64,000 nucleotides of DNA, from the NCBI GenBank assembly GCA_964450715.1, contig CAYVFC010000010.1:32281-96280 (forward strand), read 5' to 3'. The position numbers and the translations under genes are program-made. Numbering within the stretch: the stretch's first letter is position 1; every line of letters begins with the position of its first letter. Below are positions 17,343 through 25,797 of the stretch, in pieces. The stretch is from CAYVFC01 sp964450715 (GTDB lineage Bacteria; Myxococcota_A; Polyangia; Polyangiales; JAFGIB01). The notes beneath the pieces were generated by a model. It was not told the DNA's origin, made no database searches, and saw only the letters and a list, made by a program, of their open reading frames with translations.

Positions 17343-18638
17343 ATGCGCTCCGAGTCCATCTGCGCCAGGATCGGGTTGGTGCTGCTGGCGCTCACGCTGT
17401 TAGCTGCCGCCGGCGACCCCTGGCGGGCGCGCCGACGCCGCGGGGTGCGCCCCAACCGCATGTCCGCCCTGCTCGTCGAACCGGGCGACTGGCCGCCCGA
17501 GCCCGCCTCGCCCGCGCCAGTGCAGCCGGAACGGTTCGCCCGCGCGCTGCGCGAAATCTGCGGCTGGATGCCGCCCCGGCGAGCGGAAAGCTACGCGGAA
17601 TGGATGCTACGGTACGCGGCCGAGTTCGGCGAGGATCCCTTTGTGCTGGGTGCGTTGGCCTTCCGGATGAGTCGGTGCCGGCCCCATGCCGAGGATCTCG
17701 ACGGGCTGGGGCTGACGCTGCTACCGCCCCGTATGTACGCCGATGCAATGCGCTCCCGCGTCTACACCTACCGGGTGCTGAACGCCGACGGCTGGAAGGA
17801 GCAGAAGCTCGCCCTGCCCCGTTTCGCCTTCATCCCCCGCACGTTGTTGCGCGCCGAGAGCCACCTCTACTTCACCGCCGCCCTGCTCTCGATGTGGCGC
17901 CGACAACACCAGAGCGTGGACGCGGCATTTGATCAGGCTCCCCATCGCCACTACCTCTCGCACTATGTGTGGGGAGACCGGGTGAGAAGCGCGCGAGCCG
18001 AGGACCGCATCCTGACCGATCGGCGCAGGCTGCTGTACTACTACGGCGTCATTGAGAGCGCCCCGCCCATCCGCAGCAACGGCCTCGAGCTGGGCGCGCC
18101 GCTGGACGGCGCGCCCCGCGTGGTCAGCAGCGGCCTGGGAAGCCCGCGAGCGGGCGGACGCACGCACCGCGGGGTGGACGTGGAATCGGCCCTGGGCGAG
18201 CCGGTCCGGGCCATCGCCGAGGGCCGAGTGGTTTTCGCCGGCGTGGATCTCCCGGGAAGGCACCACAACAGCGTTCTGGAGCCGGAGCAGATCAACGCCT
18301 ACGACCGGCGGGCGCTGGGCATCGGCGGCCGCTACCTTTGTATCCTGCACGGCGACCTCGACCGGGACGGACTGCGCTCCTGCTACATGCACCTGCAGAC
18401 CGTTGAGGTGGCCGCCGGCACGCGGGTCGAGCGGGGGCAGCGCGTGGGCAGCGTGGGACGGACCGGGATGAAAAGCTCGTCTCCGCACCTGCACCTGGAG
18501 ATCCGCGGCCCGGAAGGCCTGCGTGACCCGCTGAAGCTACTGCACGGTCTGCTGATCGGCAGACCGCAAGATGTCCCGACTGAGAAGAAACGCCGGCGCG
18601 GGCGGCAAGTCCGCTCGTCGGCCGGCCCGGCTCCCTGA
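17343..18638 (+). CDS. M23 family metallopeptidase (peptidoglycan hydrolase-like)
   Basis: A 431-residue secreted protein with an N-terminal hydrophobic signal (IGLVLLALTLLAAAG) and a long region that may be a lytic transglycosylase remnant (EFGEDPFVLGALAFRMSRC). The C-terminal LytM/M23 domain carries HRGVD and HLHLE zinc-ligand motifs plus CYMHLQTVEV. Both zinc motifs are complete, so it is probably active on peptidoglycan cross-links. The ATG at 17343 was chosen because it begins the signal peptide; the open frame extends upstream without a sensible start. Confidence 0.85.
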   Translation: MRSESICARIGLVLLALTLLAAAGDPWRARRRRGVRPNRMSALLVEPGDWPPEPASPAPVQPERFARALREICGWMPPRRAESYAEWMLRYAAEFGEDPFVLGALAFRMSRCRPHAEDLDGLGLTLLPPRMYADAMRSRVYTYRVLNADGWKEQKLALPRFAFIPRTLLRAESHLYFTAALLSMWRRQHQSVDAAFDQAPHRHYLSHYVWGDRVRSARAEDRILTDRRRLLYYYGVIESAPPIRSNGLELGAPLDGAPRVVSSGLGSPRAGGRTHRGVDVESALGEPVRAIAEGRVVFAGVDLPGRHHNSVLEPEQINAYDRRALGIGGRYLCILHGDLDRDGLRSCYMHLQTVEVAAGTRVERGQRVGSVGRTGMKSSSPHLHLEIRGPEGLRDPLKLLHGLLIGRPQDVPTEKKRRRGRQVRSSAGPAP

Positions 18639-18708
18639 GACCGCCGGGTTGGACAATTTCGGCGGCGGCGCGGCATTCTGGTAAAATTCGGAAATCACAT
18701 CCATCGCC

Positions 18709-20439
18709 ATGTCCGAGCAGAACACCGTAAAAGATATCGACGAGAAGGCGCGGGACTTGATCGCGACCCTGAAGCAGGTGGACGCCAAGCAGAACGCCTC
18801 CGTGGTGGAAAACCTGATCCGCGACTTCAAGTCGCCCACCGGTGTGCGCAAGGCCGTCTCCGAGCTACACCGGCAGCTGGAGCAGTGGCGGGAACACCCC
18901 CGCGAGTTCCCGGACACCGTGCGCGCCAAGTTCGAGGCGCAGCAGCTCGAAGACGCCTGCCGCCTGATACTCGGCGTCGGTACCGGCAAGGGCCCGAAAG
19001 AGGATCTGCAACCGCTGCCGCTCAGCTTCTGGGACCACCTGCGCCGCAAGCTGCGCGTAATGGCGGTGACCGTCGTCTCCGGCTCGCTGGTAGTCGCCTT
19101 GCCGATCGGCGTACAAGAGCTTGGAATAGACTGGATCAATTTCAAAGTGGTCTACGAAACCGAGGTCGTGAAGCTGCCGCGAGGCAAGGAGGTGCGCGTA
19201 CCCATCTCGGTGTTGGCCCGGTCGCAAATGCCCAAAAGGACGACCCTGGTGGAGATCTATCCCCGCGACCGGTGCGGCGGCGCCGTCTACCGGGACTGGC
19301 TCGCCTTCTCCAAATGGACCTGTTTCAACTCGGAGCGGATGCTGGCGGTGGACGGCAGCCCCACCTACGAGATGAAACGCACCGGACAGTACCACGGCGT
19401 GCTGTTCGCCGTCATCGACACCGGGCTGGTCGGATCGGTCGGAAGCGGCACCGTACAGGTGTTTGCCACGGACACCACCGCCAAGGGGGTGTACAAGCTG
19501 CCGCTGCAAGCCGGCTACCGGGGGTACAAGCCGGCCGAGTGCTGGGGATTCGGCAAACTGCGCAGCTGCGGTGAGCCCACTGCAAACGAGGACGCGGAGC
19601 ACTCTGCGCTTCGCGTACCCACGCTGGTGGTCGAAGTGGTCGATGCTCAGGTCTCGCAGACCGGAGAGGTCAAGACCAGCGTGGAACGACAGGAGGCCTT
19701 GGAGGCGCAGAAACAGGCCGAGGAGCAGCTCGCCAAGATGAAGCAAGCACGCAAGCAGCTCGAGCGGGAGATCGCGTCCACGTTGGAAGAGATCGGCGCG
19801 ATCCGCAAGAGCGCTGCCAGACAGAACTGGGTCGAGGTGCGCGACGGCCTGCAGCAGATGCGGCAGAAGCACGACGAGCTCAACGAACGGGTAAAGGACT
19901 CCGGCAACCCCAGCCTGTACCGCGAATCCATGGTGGAGCTGAGAGAGAAGCTGGACAAGGAGCGCGCCAGGCTCAGCAGCTTCGAGGCCCGCGTCTTCGA
20001 TTCGGTCTTCCGAGCCATACACGCCGCGGAGCTGCCCGAGCAAGAGGTGGAGCTCGCCAAGGAGCAGGTGGCCCGGCGACACCGGATACCGGTCGACTAC
20101 GTGAGCAGCATCTACCAGGCTCGCCTCGGCGAAGCACGCAACCGCCTGAAGAAATTGAACGAGGCCAAGCTGGCCCGGGACCACGCAGCTTGGCTCGAGG
20201 CGCAGCGCCGCTGCGGCAAGACGCCGGAGAACGCCGCCGACGCGATCGAGGGCTACCTGCGCGCCCGGCTGGAAGATCCGAATCTGAGCGTGCTGGAGTG
20301 CCAAACCCCGAAGTTCCAGGAGGGCGCCTGCTGGCTGGTGTCCTGCGTGTTCCTGGGCGAGGACGAGACGGGAATGCGGAAGAAGTTCCGCTGGCGCTTC
20401 TACCTCGAGCACGGACAGGTAAAGCGCCACGCGCGGTGA
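18709..20439 (+). CDS. Uncharacterised membrane protein with coiled coil
   Basis: 576 residues, no family recognised. The first about 110 residues are helical and charged; a single membrane segment (VMAVTVVSGSLVVALPIGV) lies near residue 120. A periplasmic beta-rich region follows (to about 320) with several Cys (DRCGGAVY, WTCFNS, ECWGFGKLRSCGE). Then comes a strong coiled coil (about 325-430) and a C-terminal domain with Cys pairs (RRCGK, LECQT, CWLVSC). Its TGA and the stop of the convergent MFS gene form the palindrome TGATCA, so there is no spacer between the two genes. Confidence 0.75.
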   Translation: MSEQNTVKDIDEKARDLIATLKQVDAKQNASVVENLIRDFKSPTGVRKAVSELHRQLEQWREHPREFPDTVRAKFEAQQLEDACRLILGVGTGKGPKEDLQPLPLSFWDHLRRKLRVMAVTVVSGSLVVALPIGVQELGIDWINFKVVYETEVVKLPRGKEVRVPISVLARSQMPKRTTLVEIYPRDRCGGAVYRDWLAFSKWTCFNSERMLAVDGSPTYEMKRTGQYHGVLFAVIDTGLVGSVGSGTVQVFATDTTAKGVYKLPLQAGYRGYKPAECWGFGKLRSCGEPTANEDAEHSALRVPTLVVEVVDAQVSQTGEVKTSVERQEALEAQKQAEEQLAKMKQARKQLEREIASTLEEIGAIRKSAARQNWVEVRDGLQQMRQKHDELNERVKDSGNPSLYRESMVELREKLDKERARLSSFEARVFDSVFRAIHAAELPEQEVELAKEQVARRHRIPVDYVSSIYQARLGEARNRLKKLNEAKLARDHAAWLEAQRRCGKTPENAADAIEGYLRARLEDPNLSVLECQTPKFQEGACWLVSCVFLGEDETGMRKKFRWRFYLEHGQVKRHAR

Positions 20440-21807
20440 TCACGGCCTATTCCGCACCAGCGAGGCGAAGACCCCGACCAGACAGAGGGCCGAGAAGAAG
20501 CCGAAAGCGGTGTTGACCGCGCGAATGAACTGGGGATGGACCTCGGGCGTGATCTGGGCGCCACCCACGAAGAGCCCGAGCAGCATGGTGGCGATTCCCA
20601 GGCTCATGGTCTGGCCGTTCATCCGTGTAGTGGCCAGGATCCCGGCGGCCACGCCGTAAACCGAACGGTCGACCGCCCCCATGGCGGCGTTGGTGTTGGG
20701 TGAGGAGAAAAGGGCGAATCCGAGCCCGAGCGACGCCAGGCCGATACCGATGGCGGAAAGCGGGGTCGCCTCCCCCAGAAAAGCGAAAAACAGCAGGCCG
20801 CCCGCGATCACCCCCATGCCGGCCGAAGCCACCACGCCGGCCCGTATCCGGTCGGAGAGCCGGCCGGCAAAAGGAGAGCCGGCAGCCATCACCACCGGTT
20901 GCACCAGTAGCAACAGCCCGGCGTCGCGCGGCGACAGGGCGCGGATGTACTGCAGGTACAGGCTCATCAGGAAGTTGGTGCCAAAGGCGGCGCTGTAGTT
21001 GAGGAAGGTAGCCAGGCTGGAAAAGGCGAAGACGCGATTGCGGCGAAACAGGTTCATGTCCAGCACCGGGCTGGACGAACGGAGCTGCGTGCGCACGAAG
21101 ACGATCAGACCGGCGATGCCGGCCGCCACCAGCCCGGCGCCGGTCCGGCCGGGCAGGACCGAGAAACCGTACATGACGGCCAACAGCGAGAGGCTGTACA
21201 GGAGCGACCCTTTGCAGTCGAACCGCGCGCCCCGGGCCTCTGCCCACTCGGTCCGCAGCCGGGTCAGCACCAGGATCAGGGCGAAGGCTCCCAGCAGGAC
21301 GTTCGCCCCAAAAACGCTGCGCCAGCCCAGGTGCTGGGTGAGCACCCCGCCCAGGAAGGGACCGAGCGACAGGCCCACGTAGACCGAGGCCGCGTTGATG
21401 CCCAGCGCCCGTCCCCGCTCCTGGGGCGGGAATACGGAAGTCAGAATGGCGATACCGATTCCAAACATCATGGCCACGCTGATACCCTGCAGCACCCGGG
21501 CGGCGATCAGGACCAGGACCGAGGGTGCGGCGGCGGCCAGCAGGCTGGAGAGAGTGTAGAACGAAATCCCGTAGAGAAAGACCCGGCGCCGTCCGGCGAT
21601 GTCCGCCATCCGACCGAAGGGAACCAGCAGCACCGAAGCGGCCAGCAGGTACGAGGTGGGGATCCAGCCCAGTACCGCCGCGCTGATCCGGAAATGAGAA
21701 CCGATGGTAGGCAGCGCCACGTTGATCGAGGCGCTCAGGAAGGGAGCGAGGAACGAGGAAACGGTAGCGACGACCAGCGCCGATTGTTTGCCCGCAGCTT
21801 CGGACAC
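20440..21807 (-). CDS. MFS transporter, DHA2-like drug exporter
   Basis: A 455-residue polytopic membrane protein with MFS motif A between helices 2 and 3 (FGRMADIAGRRRVF), motif C-like GLSLGPFLGGVLT in helix 5, and FNVALPTI-like residues in helix 1 (SASINVALPTIGSHF), pointing to the 14-helix DHA2 (EmrB/QacA) group. Proton-driven efflux is likely; the substrate is unknown. It lies 19 bp downstream of the repeat-protein gene on the same strand, so the two may be co-transcribed. Confidence 0.88.
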   Translation of the reverse strand: MSEAAGKQSALVVATVSSFLAPFLSASINVALPTIGSHFRISAAVLGWIPTSYLLAASVLLVPFGRMADIAGRRRVFLYGISFYTLSSLLAAAAPSVLVLIAARVLQGISVAMMFGIGIAILTSVFPPQERGRALGINAASVYVGLSLGPFLGGVLTQHLGWRSVFGANVLLGAFALILVLTRLRTEWAEARGARFDCKGSLLYSLSLLAVMYGFSVLPGRTGAGLVAAGIAGLIVFVRTQLRSSSPVLDMNLFRRNRVFAFSSLATFLNYSAAFGTNFLMSLYLQYIRALSPRDAGLLLLVQPVVMAAGSPFAGRLSDRIRAGVVASAGMGVIAGGLLFFAFLGEATPLSAIGIGLASLGLGFALFSSPNTNAAMGAVDRSVYGVAAGILATTRMNGQTMSLGIATMLLGLFVGGAQITPEVHPQFIRAVNTAFGFFSALCLVGVFASLVRNRP

Positions 21808-21826
21808 GGAGCGTAGCGCTGCTTCC

Positions 21827-22873
21827 TCAGCTCGACGGCGGTTTCACCGCTAGCCGCTTGATCCGCTCCGCGGCCGCCCGGCGTACGTGCTCGTCCTTGT
21901 CGGTCTTGCCGAGCTGGGAGAGCAAGACCCGGTCCTCGAGCTTGTCCACCGCCGCCTTGCGCACCCAGGCCTTGGAATCGCTACGGGCGATCTCGGCCAG
22001 CAGCACCTGGTCCTGCAGCCGCTCGACCGCGGCCTCCCGCACCCAGACCTTGGAATCGTGCCGGGCGACGTGAGCGAGCACCGACTGGTCGGTCAACCGT
22101 TCCACGGCGGCCTCGCGCACAGACAGCGACTCGTCCGACCTGGCCACCTCGGCCAGCACCGCCTGGTCCTGCAGCTTGCCCACGCAGGCCTCCCGCACCG
22201 ACCACTCCGCAGCGCTGCGGGCTACCTCGCCCAACAGCGACTGCTGAGTGATCCGCCCGAGCGCCGCCTTGCACACGTGCTCGTTGGGATCGGACACGGC
22301 GATCTCGACCAGCGCCTTCTGGTCGTCCAGCCTGCCGACCGCGGCCTCGCGCACGTCCTTGTCCGGATCGCTCCTGGCGATCTCGGCCAGCAGCTGCGGG
22401 TCGTCCAGCATCTCGACCGCGGCCGCCCGTACCGGCCAGTCCTTGTCGTTCCGGGCCAGGTCGGCCAGCAGCTCGCGGTCCTGCAGCATCTCCACCGCGG
22501 CGACCCGTACCGACCAGACCGGATCCTCGCGGGTGAGCGCCGCCAGCAGCTCCTTGTCTTCTATCTTCTTGACCGCTGCCGCCCGTACCGACCAGACGGC
22601 GGCTTTCCGAGCCAGATCGGCGAGGATCGCCTGGTCCTCGATGCGCTTCACCGCCAGGCGGCGCACGACCTCGTGCGAGGCGGTGCGAGCCACCTCGTCC
22701 AACATCTTGGTGTCGGTCAACCGCTCCACCGCCTCCTTGCACACCCGTCGGTCGCTATCTGCCCTGGCGACCTCGAGCAGAATGCTCTGGTCGGTGATCT
22801 CCTTAACGGCCTCCAGCCGAACCTCGCGATCCGAGCTGCGCCACTTGGGTCTGAAAACGTCGCTGATGGTCAT
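21827..22873 (-). CDS. Alpha-helical leucine-rich-variant (LRV/HEAT-like) repeat protein
   Basis: 348 residues made almost wholly of twelve repeats of exactly 26 residues plus a partial thirteenth. A typical unit reads VREAAVERLTDQSVLAHVAR plus six more. Each unit starts with V-R/C, A at positions 4-5 and L at 9, then has a second short helix with LLAEIAR. The pattern fits leucine-rich-variant or HEAT-like solenoids used for protein binding. There is no signal peptide, so it is probably cytoplasmic. The start at 22873 follows GAGAGGTG; the upstream ATG at 22906 is less likely. Confidence 0.8.
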   Translation of the reverse strand: MTISDVFRPKWRSSDREVRLEAVKEITDQSILLEVARADSDRRVCKEAVERLTDTKMLDEVARTASHEVVRRLAVKRIEDQAILADLARKAAVWSVRAAAVKKIEDKELLAALTREDPVWSVRVAAVEMLQDRELLADLARNDKDWPVRAAAVEMLDDPQLLAEIARSDPDKDVREAAVGRLDDQKALVEIAVSDPNEHVCKAALGRITQQSLLGEVARSAAEWSVREACVGKLQDQAVLAEVARSDESLSVREAAVERLTDQSVLAHVARHDSKVWVREAAVERLQDQVLLAEIARSDSKAWVRKAAVDKLEDRVLLSQLGKTDKDEHVRRAAAERIKRLAVKPPSS

Positions 22874-22946
22874 GTCACCTCTCTGCGCAGAGGCAGTATA
22901 GTACACTTCCTCGCCCGGTTGTCATGTCCGCCGTTTGCAGCGGGCC

Positions 22947-25274
22947 ATGAATGCGTCTACCGTGCCGCCCATGTGGGAACGGCGGCTAGTAGACGCGATC
23001 CTTCGTTACCGAGCGGCGGTGCTGCTGGTCTGCCTGTTGCTTACCGGCCTGGCGGGGTATCAGGCCAGGCATCTCACCTTCGACTCGGACATCGAGATCT
23101 GGTTCCTGGAGGACGACCAGAGCCTGCGGACCTACCGCAAGTTCCTGGAGCAGTTCCAATCGGACGAGATCGAGGTCATCGGCATCTTCGCCGACGACGT
23201 CTTCACGCCCGAGCTGCTTCGGGCCATCGACCGCATCACCCGCGAGGCGGCCCGCGCCCCTTACGCCCACGACGTCACCTCGCTTAGCAACGCTGAGATC
23301 CTCACATCCCCGGGCGCCTTTCACGTGGTCATCGGCCGGCTGATGGAGGAAATACCGGAGACGGCGCAACAGGCGGCGGAGACGAGAAAACGCGCGCTCG
23401 GCAACGTGCTGGTCCGCGATAACCTGGTAAACGCGGACGGCAGCGCCACCGCCATCATCGTCGAGCTCGATCCGTCGGCCACCCTCATCGAGCAGAAGCG
23501 CGAGCTGCTCGAGAAGCTGGACCGTATCGTCCGCCGCCATCTCCCCGCGGACGGCGACTACCTGCTGTCGGGCAGCCCCACGCTCGACGAGGCCTTCTAC
23601 CGCTACACCGAGCGGGACTTCGCGCTGCTGGTGCCGCTCGGCGCGCTGGTGGTGATCGGTATCTGCTTAGCGCTGCTCCGGCGCGTGGGCGTGACGCTGG
23701 CCGCGCTCGCCGTGGTCACCCTGGCGGCGCTCTGGACCTTCGGACTGATGGGCGCGCTCGGCCTTAAGGTCAACGTGATCTCGAGCAGCCTGATGGTGCT
23801 CATCCTGGCGGTGGGGGTGGCGGATAGCATCCACATCATATCCGACTACTACGACGAGCTGCGAGCGGGCAAAGCCAAGCTCGAGGCGCTGGCCGCCGGC
23901 ACCGCGGTGCTGATCGTGCCCTGCCTGTTCACCAGCGCCACCACCGCGGCCGGCTTCCTCTCGCTGCTGACCAGCGATCTGAAGCCGACCGGCGAGTTCG
24001 GCTGGCTGGCCGCGGTGGGCGTCGGGGCCGCCTTTTTGCTCAGCGTCACCTTCCTGCCGGCCGTGCTCAGCTTCCTGCCCGCGCCCAAAACGGCCTCCAT
24101 CCGCGGAAAGCAGGCCCTGTTCATGGAACGCCTGCTAGACCGGCTCGGCCATCCCACCCGCAAGAGCAGCCTGGTCGTGCTGGGCCTATCCGGCCTCCTG
24201 ATCGCCCTGGCGGTGGTGGGAATCATCAAGGTACGGGTCGGGGTCAACCCGCTGAACTACTTTCGCCACGACGATCCGGTGCGCCAGGCCATCATCCGGG
24301 TCGACCGCGAGCTCGGCGGCAGCGGCTCCTTCGATCTGGTGATCAACACCCGGCCCGAAGGGCTCAAGGATCCGGAGGTCCTGCGACGCCTGGATACGCT
24401 GGAGAAGCGGCTCGAATCGCTTCCCGGCGTCACCCGGGCCTTCTCGGTTCTCGACAGCCTGCGCGAGACCCGGCGCCTGCTCACCGACGGCAAGCCCGAG
24501 TCGGCCGTGCTGCCCGACAGCCGCCAGATGGCGGCCCAGCTCTACCTGATGCTGGAGGGCGACGAGCAGTTCCGCCGCAACGTGCTCGGCGACTACCAGA
24601 CCACCCGCATGACCGCCCGCGTACAGTTCTACGTGGCCGCGAAGCTGGTCAAGGACATCCACCAGTTGCAGAAGGAGCTCCGCCAGAGCTACTGGGACGA
24701 GGCGCTGCGCATCGAGCCCACCGGCTACGTGCTGCTGATGAGCTATATGGAGAAGTACATGCTCGACAGTCAGATCAGCAGCCTGCTGGTCGCCTTCTCG
24801 GTCATCACGGTGATGATGATCCTGCTGATGCGTTCGCTCAGGCTCGGGCTCTTCTCGCTCATCCCCAACTTGGTTCCCATCGCCCTGGGCCTGGCCTTCA
24901 TGGCGCCGGCCGGCATCGCGCTGGACCCGGGCACGGTGATGATCGGCAGCATGGCCCTGGGGCTGGTAGTGGACGACACGGTGCACTTCCTGGTCCGCCT
25001 GCGCCGCAACCTGGCCACCGCGGATCTGGAGACGGCCATCGCCGGCGCCATGCGCCAGACCGGGCGGCCCATCATCTTCACCAGCCTGATCCTCTCCCTG
25101 GGCTTCCTCACCCTGATCGCGGGAAGCTTCAATCCCAACATCTCCTTCGGCCTGGTCAGTGCCGTGGTCATCGTCCTAGCGGTGGTCGCCGACCTGGTCA
25201 TGCTTCCCGCCGCCCTGATCGTGTTTCGACCGCGCTTGGGGCGGAAATCCTCAACGCCCGCAAGTACGACTTGA
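22947..25274 (+). CDS. RND superfamily MMPL-type transporter
   Basis: A 775-residue membrane protein with the duplicated RND layout. A first helix (AAVLLVCLLLTGLAGY) is followed by a large periplasmic loop (to about 225), then a helix block ending in the soluble segment PAPKTASIRGKQ. The pattern then repeats with a second loop (about 440-600) and helix block. The segments VADSIHIISDYYDELR and LVVDDTVHFLVRLRR are the paired conserved helix-4/10 motifs of MMPL/HpnN/Patched-like proteins. It probably exports lipids or hydrophobic compounds. I start at the ATG at 22947; 22971 is an alternative. Confidence 0.88.
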   Translation: MNASTVPPMWERRLVDAILRYRAAVLLVCLLLTGLAGYQARHLTFDSDIEIWFLEDDQSLRTYRKFLEQFQSDEIEVIGIFADDVFTPELLRAIDRITREAARAPYAHDVTSLSNAEILTSPGAFHVVIGRLMEEIPETAQQAAETRKRALGNVLVRDNLVNADGSATAIIVELDPSATLIEQKRELLEKLDRIVRRHLPADGDYLLSGSPTLDEAFYRYTERDFALLVPLGALVVIGICLALLRRVGVTLAALAVVTLAALWTFGLMGALGLKVNVISSSLMVLILAVGVADSIHIISDYYDELRAGKAKLEALAAGTAVLIVPCLFTSATTAAGFLSLLTSDLKPTGEFGWLAAVGVGAAFLLSVTFLPAVLSFLPAPKTASIRGKQALFMERLLDRLGHPTRKSSLVVLGLSGLLIALAVVGIIKVRVGVNPLNYFRHDDPVRQAIIRVDRELGGSGSFDLVINTRPEGLKDPEVLRRLDTLEKRLESLPGVTRAFSVLDSLRETRRLLTDGKPESAVLPDSRQMAAQLYLMLEGDEQFRRNVLGDYQTTRMTARVQFYVAAKLVKDIHQLQKELRQSYWDEALRIEPTGYVLLMSYMEKYMLDSQISSLLVAFSVITVMMILLMRSLRLGLFSLIPNLVPIALGLAFMAPAGIALDPGTVMIGSMALGLVVDDTVHFLVRLRRNLATADLETAIAGAMRQTGRPIIFTSLILSLGFLTLIAGSFNPNISFGLVSAVVIVLAVVADLVMLPAALIVFRPRLGRKSSTPASTT

Positions 25275-25395
25275 TCGCTATTCCGCTACCGGCCTCTCGG
25301 GGGGCGCGGGAAGACCGGAACCGGCCGGCGGGGGACGCGCGGCTTGCATTGGCCCGCCCGAGGGAGTCAATTGGACTGAGGAGAACGGTTCCGAC

Positions 25396-25782
25396 ATGAA
25401 ACCCGAGGCGATCGAACACCTGCCCTTTGCCGACCACATGAGCCTGCGATTCACGGAGGTCGAGGACGGATGCGCCGTGGTCGAGTGCCTCACCCGCCCC
25501 GAGCACGCCAACTCGCGCGGCGTGGTGCACGGGGGGGTGGTGAGCAGTCTGATCGACACGGCCGCCGGCGCCGCGGTGGCCTATCAGCCTTCGGCGGGCG
25601 GCAAACCGGCGGCGACCGTCTCGCTCAGCGTGAGCTACATCCGTGCCGTTCGGGTCGGGGACCGGCTACGCGCCACCGGCCGCCGGCGCGGCGGCAAGCA
25701 GATCATCACCTGCGAGGTCGAGGTAACCGATCACAACGGCGAAACAGTCGCCTACGGCATGGCCACGCTCAAGGTGCTCTAG
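25396..25782 (+). CDS. Hotdog-fold thioesterase (PaaI-like)
   Basis: A 128-residue acyl-CoA thioesterase-like protein. The motif HANSRGVVHGGVVSSLIDTAAG is the conserved loop and helix of the PaaI group, and TVSLSVSYIRAV and GMATLKVL complete the fold. Substrate is unknown; such enzymes clear stalled acyl-CoA intermediates. It lies 121 bp after the MMPL gene, and an AGGAG precedes the ATG at a longer than normal distance. Confidence 0.85.
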   Translation: MKPEAIEHLPFADHMSLRFTEVEDGCAVVECLTRPEHANSRGVVHGGVVSSLIDTAAGAAVAYQPSAGGKPAATVSLSVSYIRAVRVGDRLRATGRRRGGKQIITCEVEVTDHNGETVAYGMATLKVL

Positions 25783-25797
25783 ACTCGAGTCTAGAGC

